Below, one piece after another: positions 60,828 to 64,000 of a DNA stretch of 64,000 nt. Below the pieces are notes generated by a model that saw only the letters and a program-made list of their open reading frames with translations, did no database searches and was not told where the DNA came from. The DNA is from Leptothoe kymatousa TAU-MAC 1615 (GTDB lineage: Bacteria > Cyanobacteriota > Cyanobacteriia > Phormidesmidales > Phormidesmidaceae), in NCBI RefSeq assembly GCF_018739865.1, contig NZ_JADOER010000013.1:1-64000 (forward strand), given 5' to 3'. Made by a program: the position numbers and the translations under genes. Position 1 is the stretch's first letter; each line of letters begins with the position of its first letter.

Positions 60828-61892
60828 TCAAAGCTTTTTGAGAAAACCATTACGCCAGCCAATGCAGCTACCGACGATGCCGCCAAGAACACAGCTAGTT
60901 AGATCGAAGAAAGCCGAAGTTCTACCGGCTACGTAGTATTGAAATACTTCGGTGGCTAGGCCATAGAGCAGCAGAATCAAGCAGGTGGTGACCAGGTTTT
61001 TGACGACCGATGTGCTTGACTTGGATAACACTAAGAAAACCAGCAGCCCCAAGGGCAGGAAAATTATAAAATTACTTATAAAATCCTTAAGAAACCGTCG
61101 CTTTGGCGATAAAAACGAAGGCTTACCTTCATTTGTGTATACCCTTGGCACTTCCATGGCAACAGTCGGTTGCATTTGGCCTTCATCCTGAATCAAGCCA
61201 TCTTGCCCATCCGAAAAGGTAAATGCTGTGACCGCATTCCTGCGCTGGGGACGCGCCTGGTAATGGTCAGCTACTTCTGTCGCTGACATCGGTCCCTGGT
61301 ATAGGGTCAACTGTTCAATACGCCCCAGCCAGGGACGGTCTCCTGTGCGCTCATTGCCCAATAACAGTGGATAGTCAGCATCCCAGTTGGAAAAATCCCC
61401 GGTAAGGGCATCAGATTGTGCCTGAAGTTTTCCATTTACATAAATCTGACAGTTGGAAAAGTCATAGCTGACAACGACATGCTGCCGTTGTTTGGCGGTG
61501 AACACATTGGCGGCCGTAATGGGTTGGCTGATGCCGGTGGGATGGGTATGGGCGGTGCGCATGCGAAAGACTAAGTCATTGCCGTGTTGGCCTAAGCTAA
61601 AGTTGCGGTGCAATGGGTCCTGGGAATAGGTGATAATGCGCGCTGGGCCGAATTGGTTGTCTTTTGTAGAGGCTAACCAGGCTTCGATGGTTAACCCTTG
61701 GTCGAGCTGCTGGGGCAAATCATGGGGGGGAGTAATGCTTCTAACCAAGCCAGGTCGTTGAAATTCGAGGCTATGGTTATCTATATTTAATGCAGCACCA
61801 TTAATACAGGTGCTGCAGGGGATAACAAATTTATAGGGCCAGAGAGCCAGGCCTAGAACAATGGCAGCATAAAGTGCTAAAAGAATGCGCAT
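60828..61892 (-). CDS. LamG-VanZ fusion membrane protein
   Basis: A 354-aa protein. An N-terminal helix (1-18) is followed by a concanavalin-like/LamG domain at about 35-215: QLDQGLTIEAWLASTKDN, RQHVVVSYDFSNCQIYVNGKLQ and LGRIEQLTLYQGPMSATEVADHYQ. The C-terminal 100 residues form a VanZ-like membrane domain: DFISNFIIFLPLGLLVFL, LATEVFQYYVAGRTSAFFDL and the closing GGIVGSCIGW. The VanZ part holds the family Glu, Gln and Arg. The lectin-like domain would face the periplasm. The fusion suggests binding of envelope glycan; function unproven. Confidence 0.85.
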   Translation of the reverse strand: MRILLALYAAIVLGLALWPYKFVIPCSTCINGAALNIDNHSLEFQRPGLVRSITPPHDLPQQLDQGLTIEAWLASTKDNQFGPARIITYSQDPLHRNFSLGQHGNDLVFRMRTAHTHPTGISQPITAANVFTAKQRQHVVVSYDFSNCQIYVNGKLQAQSDALTGDFSNWDADYPLLLGNERTGDRPWLGRIEQLTLYQGPMSATEVADHYQARPQRRNAVTAFTFSDGQDGLIQDEGQMQPTVAMEVPRVYTNEGKPSFLSPKRRFLKDFISNFIIFLPLGLLVFLVLSKSSTSVVKNLVTTCLILLLYGLATEVFQYYVAGRTSAFFDLTSCVLGGIVGSCIGWRNGFLKKL

Positions 61893-62219
61893 ATTAGTTT
61901 ATGTAGGATCGTTGCTGCAGATAGTCATAGCCCGATTTTGCAAGGCTCAGAAAAGGGCATTGCAAAATCGGTATGTTTTTTTGAACAAGATTCGTTGTTT
62001 TAACCGGCTGGTATTAACAGATCCGCTTGTGTGTGGGCGTTGAGCCATGGGCTACCCCAACAGCCCGATCATACTTTATTTTTGTTTTATGGCCATGCTA
62101 CTGCCGCCGCTGTGTGCTAGGGTCATGGGAAAACGTTATTGTTGTTACAGTTAGGGGATTGCGGAAAAATAATGGCCCTGGTGGCGATGGGTGAAAGGGC
62201 CCGTGGCTGGATAGGCTGT
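61893..62219. other. Spacer with a perfect 12-bp hairpin
   Basis: CCGATTTTGCAA (61932-61943) pairs exactly with TTGCAAAATCGG (61960-61971), and a T7 run follows on the plus strand at about 61975. No plus-strand gene precedes it. On the minus strand it lies 40 nt upstream of the LamG-VanZ gene, so it is in its leader or promoter. No gene is visible in the rest. Confidence 0.65.
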
Positions 62220-62630
62220 TTACAGCCGTTTGCTATAAAACATGCGGTGGTGGTCGTTTTGAAAGTCTGGAATCTCACCCATTTTGGTAAAGCCTAGTTT
62301 TTCGTAAAAGCCGGGGGACTGAAAACTAAAGGTGTCCACGTCGATGCCTCGACAATGTCGTTGTCTGGCTAATGCTTCGACTACGGCCATTAGCTGGCTG
62401 CCTGCTCCCTGGTGTCGATAGTTTTCGGTGACCCAGAGGTTGCCAATGTGCAATCGGCCCCAGGTAACACATCCCTCTGTGCCACCAATAATGTCATCGG
62501 CCTCATTTTTGACGGTAAAGCAGAAGTAGTGATATTCATCGTCAATGAAGCGGTTGTTATAGGCGGTTAGGCTATCGCGCACATACTCCATGTCTGTTTT
62601 AGATGGATTGGCATCAACCGTTAAGGCCAT
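62220..62630 (-). CDS. GNAT family N-acetyltransferase
   Basis: A 136-aa protein. The acetyl-CoA loop motif is NLWVTENYRHQGAGSQLMAVVEALA (with QGAGS as the Q/RxxGxG/A variant). GFYEKLGFTKMGEIPDF is the usual C-terminal strand-helix. The substrate is unknown. It starts about 95 nt after the ftsH stop, past the terminator at 62657-62685, and is likely a separate transcript. Confidence 0.9.
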   Translation of the reverse strand: MALTVDANPSKTDMEYVRDSLTAYNNRFIDDEYHYFCFTVKNEADDIIGGTEGCVTWGRLHIGNLWVTENYRHQGAGSQLMAVVEALARQRHCRGIDVDTFSFQSPGFYEKLGFTKMGEIPDFQNDHHRMFYSKRL

Positions 62631-62656
62631 TACTCGGTCACCCCTAAATCAGCATG

Positions 62657-62685
62657 GAAAAAGCAGGAGCCTGGGACCCCTGCTT
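62657..62685 (-). terminator. Terminator of ftsH
   Basis: On the minus strand AAGCAGG (62685-62679) and CCTGCTT (62667-62661) pair across an 11-nt loop. A short T-run (TTTTT, 62662-62658) follows. It starts about 40 nt past the ftsH stop. Confidence 0.8.
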
Positions 62686-62723
62686 AAGATATTGCCATAC
62701 AGACTGCCGCTGGTGCAGAACCT

Positions 62724-64000
62724 TTAGGCCATTTGCCCTTTAGCAAGCCAGATCTGGGTATTCACTGGAGCCTGGGCCTGGGCTAGCATGGCTTGGAGGG
62801 TTTCCCCTTCTAATACATCTTCGGTCAACAATATCTGGGTCATTTGATCCAGCAGATCGCGGTTGAGCATGAGCACGGCCTTGGCCACCCCATGGGCCTG
62901 GTGGATGGACTGCTTCACCAATCGATCAATCTCGGCGGCTACTTCACCCCCCATGGGTCGGCGGGTGCGATCGCTACCGAGAAAGTCTGACTGGGTATTG
63001 GCAAAGGCGATGGGGCCTAGGTCGGGGGCCATGCCATATTGGGTGACGGCGCGCTCGGCTAGGTCTGTGGCTTTCTGGATGTCGTCGCTGGCCCCGGACG
63101 AGACTTTGCCAAAGACGACTTCTTCGGCGGCCCTACCCCCCAATAGGGTGGCCAGCTGTCCCCGCAGTTCGTCCTCTAGCATCAGGTAGCGGTCTTCCGC
63201 CGGGGTTTGCATGGTGTAGCCCAAGGCCCCCTTGCCCCGAGGCACAATGGAGATTTTGGCCACCTGGGTGGCACCGGGCATCAGGGCACCGACAATGGCA
63301 TGGCCCACTTCGTGGTAGGCAACAGTTTGCCGCTCCATGGGCGATAGAATGCGCGATCGCAGCTCCAATCCCGCAATCACCCGCTCCATGGCCTCACGAA
63401 TATCGGCCATCATCACCGCCTGCCGATTGTTACGGGCCGCCAGCAGTGCCGCTTCATTAATTAGGTTGGCCAGATCCGCCCCCACAAAGCCAGAGGTTTG
63501 GGTGGCAATGTCCCCCAGGTTCACATCTTCCGCCATCGACACCTGGCGGGCATGCACCCGCAGAATCTCCAACCGACCGTTGCGGTCCGGACGATCCACC
63601 AGCACCTGCCGGTCAAACCGGCCCGCCCGTTTTAGCGCCGGGTCCAAAATCTCCGGGCGGTTTGTGGCCCCAATTAAAATCACACCGCTGTTCTCATCAA
63701 AGCCATCCATTTCCGTCAGCAGTTGGTTCAGGGTTTGTTCCCGCTCGTCATTGCCGCTGTGGGGACCGCCGCCACCGCGAGACTTGCCAATGGCGTCCAG
63801 CTCATCAATAAACACAATACAGGGGGCCTGCTTTTTCGCCTTATTAAACAAGTCTCGCACCCGAGAGGCCCCCACCCCCACATACAGCTCCACAAATTCC
63901 GATGCCGCCACACTCAAAAAGGGCACATTGGCCTCGCCAGCCACCGCCTTGGCCAATAGGGTTTTGCCGGTTCCCGGTGGCCCCACCAGCAACACCCCCT
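62724..64000 (-). CDS. ftsH: ATP-dependent zinc metalloprotease FtsH, N-terminus beyond window
   Basis: At least 425 residues to the stop; the membrane N-terminus lies outside the window. The sequence enters at the Walker [14 protein letters not shown]. Walker [12 protein letters not shown], the second region of homology with the Arg finger pair (RAGRFDR), and the zinc motif HEVGH (for HEAGH) follow. FtsH degrades misfolded membrane proteins; cyanobacterial paralogues maintain photosystem II. Which paralogue this is cannot be told without the N-terminus. Confidence 0.95.
   Translation of the reverse strand, partial: GVLLVGPPGTGKTLLAKAVAGEANVPFLSVAASEFVELYVGVGASRVRDLFNKAKKQAPCIVFIDELDAIGKSRGGGGPHSGNDEREQTLNQLLTEMDGFDENSGVILIGATNRPEILDPALKRAGRFDRQVLVDRPDRNGRLEILRVHARQVSMAEDVNLGDIATQTSGFVGADLANLINEAALLAARNNRQAVMMADIREAMERVIAGLELRSRILSPMERQTVAYHEVGHAIVGALMPGATQVAKISIVPRGKGALGYTMQTPAEDRYLMLEDELRGQLATLLGGRAAEEVVFGKVSSGASDDIQKATDLAERAVTQYGMAPDLGPIAFANTQSDFLGSDRTRRPMGGEVAAEIDRLVKQSIHQAHGVAKAVLMLNRDLLDQMTQILLTEDVLEGETLQAMLAQAQAPVNTQIWLAKGQMA

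Noticed and set aside
1..64000. tRNA, rRNA, transposase or integrase genes
   Set aside because: None could be recognised on either strand, so the cassette-like region lacks its enzyme in this window.

Overview
The window reads as a cyanobacterial chromosome segment. The octamer GCGATCGC (HIP1) recurs, for example at 10226-10233 and 14348-14355. The gene content fits too: a DUF3370 protein, a PatA/PixG-like regulator, a CHAT-TPR protease, a two-partner-secretion adhesin of the cyanobacterial type, TamB, an HhoA/HtrA protease and FtsH. Intergenic spaces carry tandem heptamers typical of cyanobacterial genomes. I cannot name the species. No rRNA, tRNA, CRISPR array, transposase or integrase is visible.

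Layout. 1-3.3 kb: N-terminal part of a giant exported protein on the minus strand (lamin-tail domain plus cadherin-like repeats). 3.9-9.7 kb: Tat-exported M23 peptidase, K+ channel with TrkA domains, a CBS4-EAL cyclic-di-GMP protein, a small zinc protein and DUF2157. 9.6-12.3 kb: small accessory genes, including a MazEF toxin-antitoxin pair and a restriction-nuclease remnant, separated by two sites that look like integron attC sites. 12.3-21.1 kb: SRPBCC protein, NAGPA-type glycosidase, subtilase followed by an I9-like lipoprotein, dynamin-like GTPase, secreted alpha/beta hydrolase. 21.5-27.9 kb: two membrane acyltransferases, a NarL-type two-component pair, a PfkB kinase and a lipoprotein. 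28-31.7 kb: DUF3885 protein, then a PhnD-like binding lipoprotein directly followed by a membrane histidine kinase. 31.7-36.7 kb: metX and metY (homocysteine synthesis), separated by three 45-nt repeats, then a VanX-like peptidase with hisH, and a pyroglutamyl-peptidase homologue. 37-49.5 kb: DUF3370, PixG-like regulator with a degenerate receiver, CHAT-TPR protease, DUF938, TPS adhesin and a second histidine kinase. 49.7-64 kb: HtrA/HhoA, TamB, two glycosyltransferases, vWA protein, LamG-VanZ fusion, GNAT and a 5'-truncated ftsH.

How the genes fit together. Envelope and surface functions dominate: peptidoglycan peptidases (M23, VanX-like), envelope assembly and quality control (TamB, HtrA, FtsH), surface adhesins, O-acyltransferases and glycosyltransferases. 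Signalling is dense, with three histidine kinases, one complete response regulator, one receiver-like pseudodomain and one c-di-GMP phosphodiesterase candidate. The spaces between genes are unusually rich in hairpins and small repeats. The most unexpected feature is the attC-like cassette structure at 10.5-11.1 kb, with no integrase nearby.
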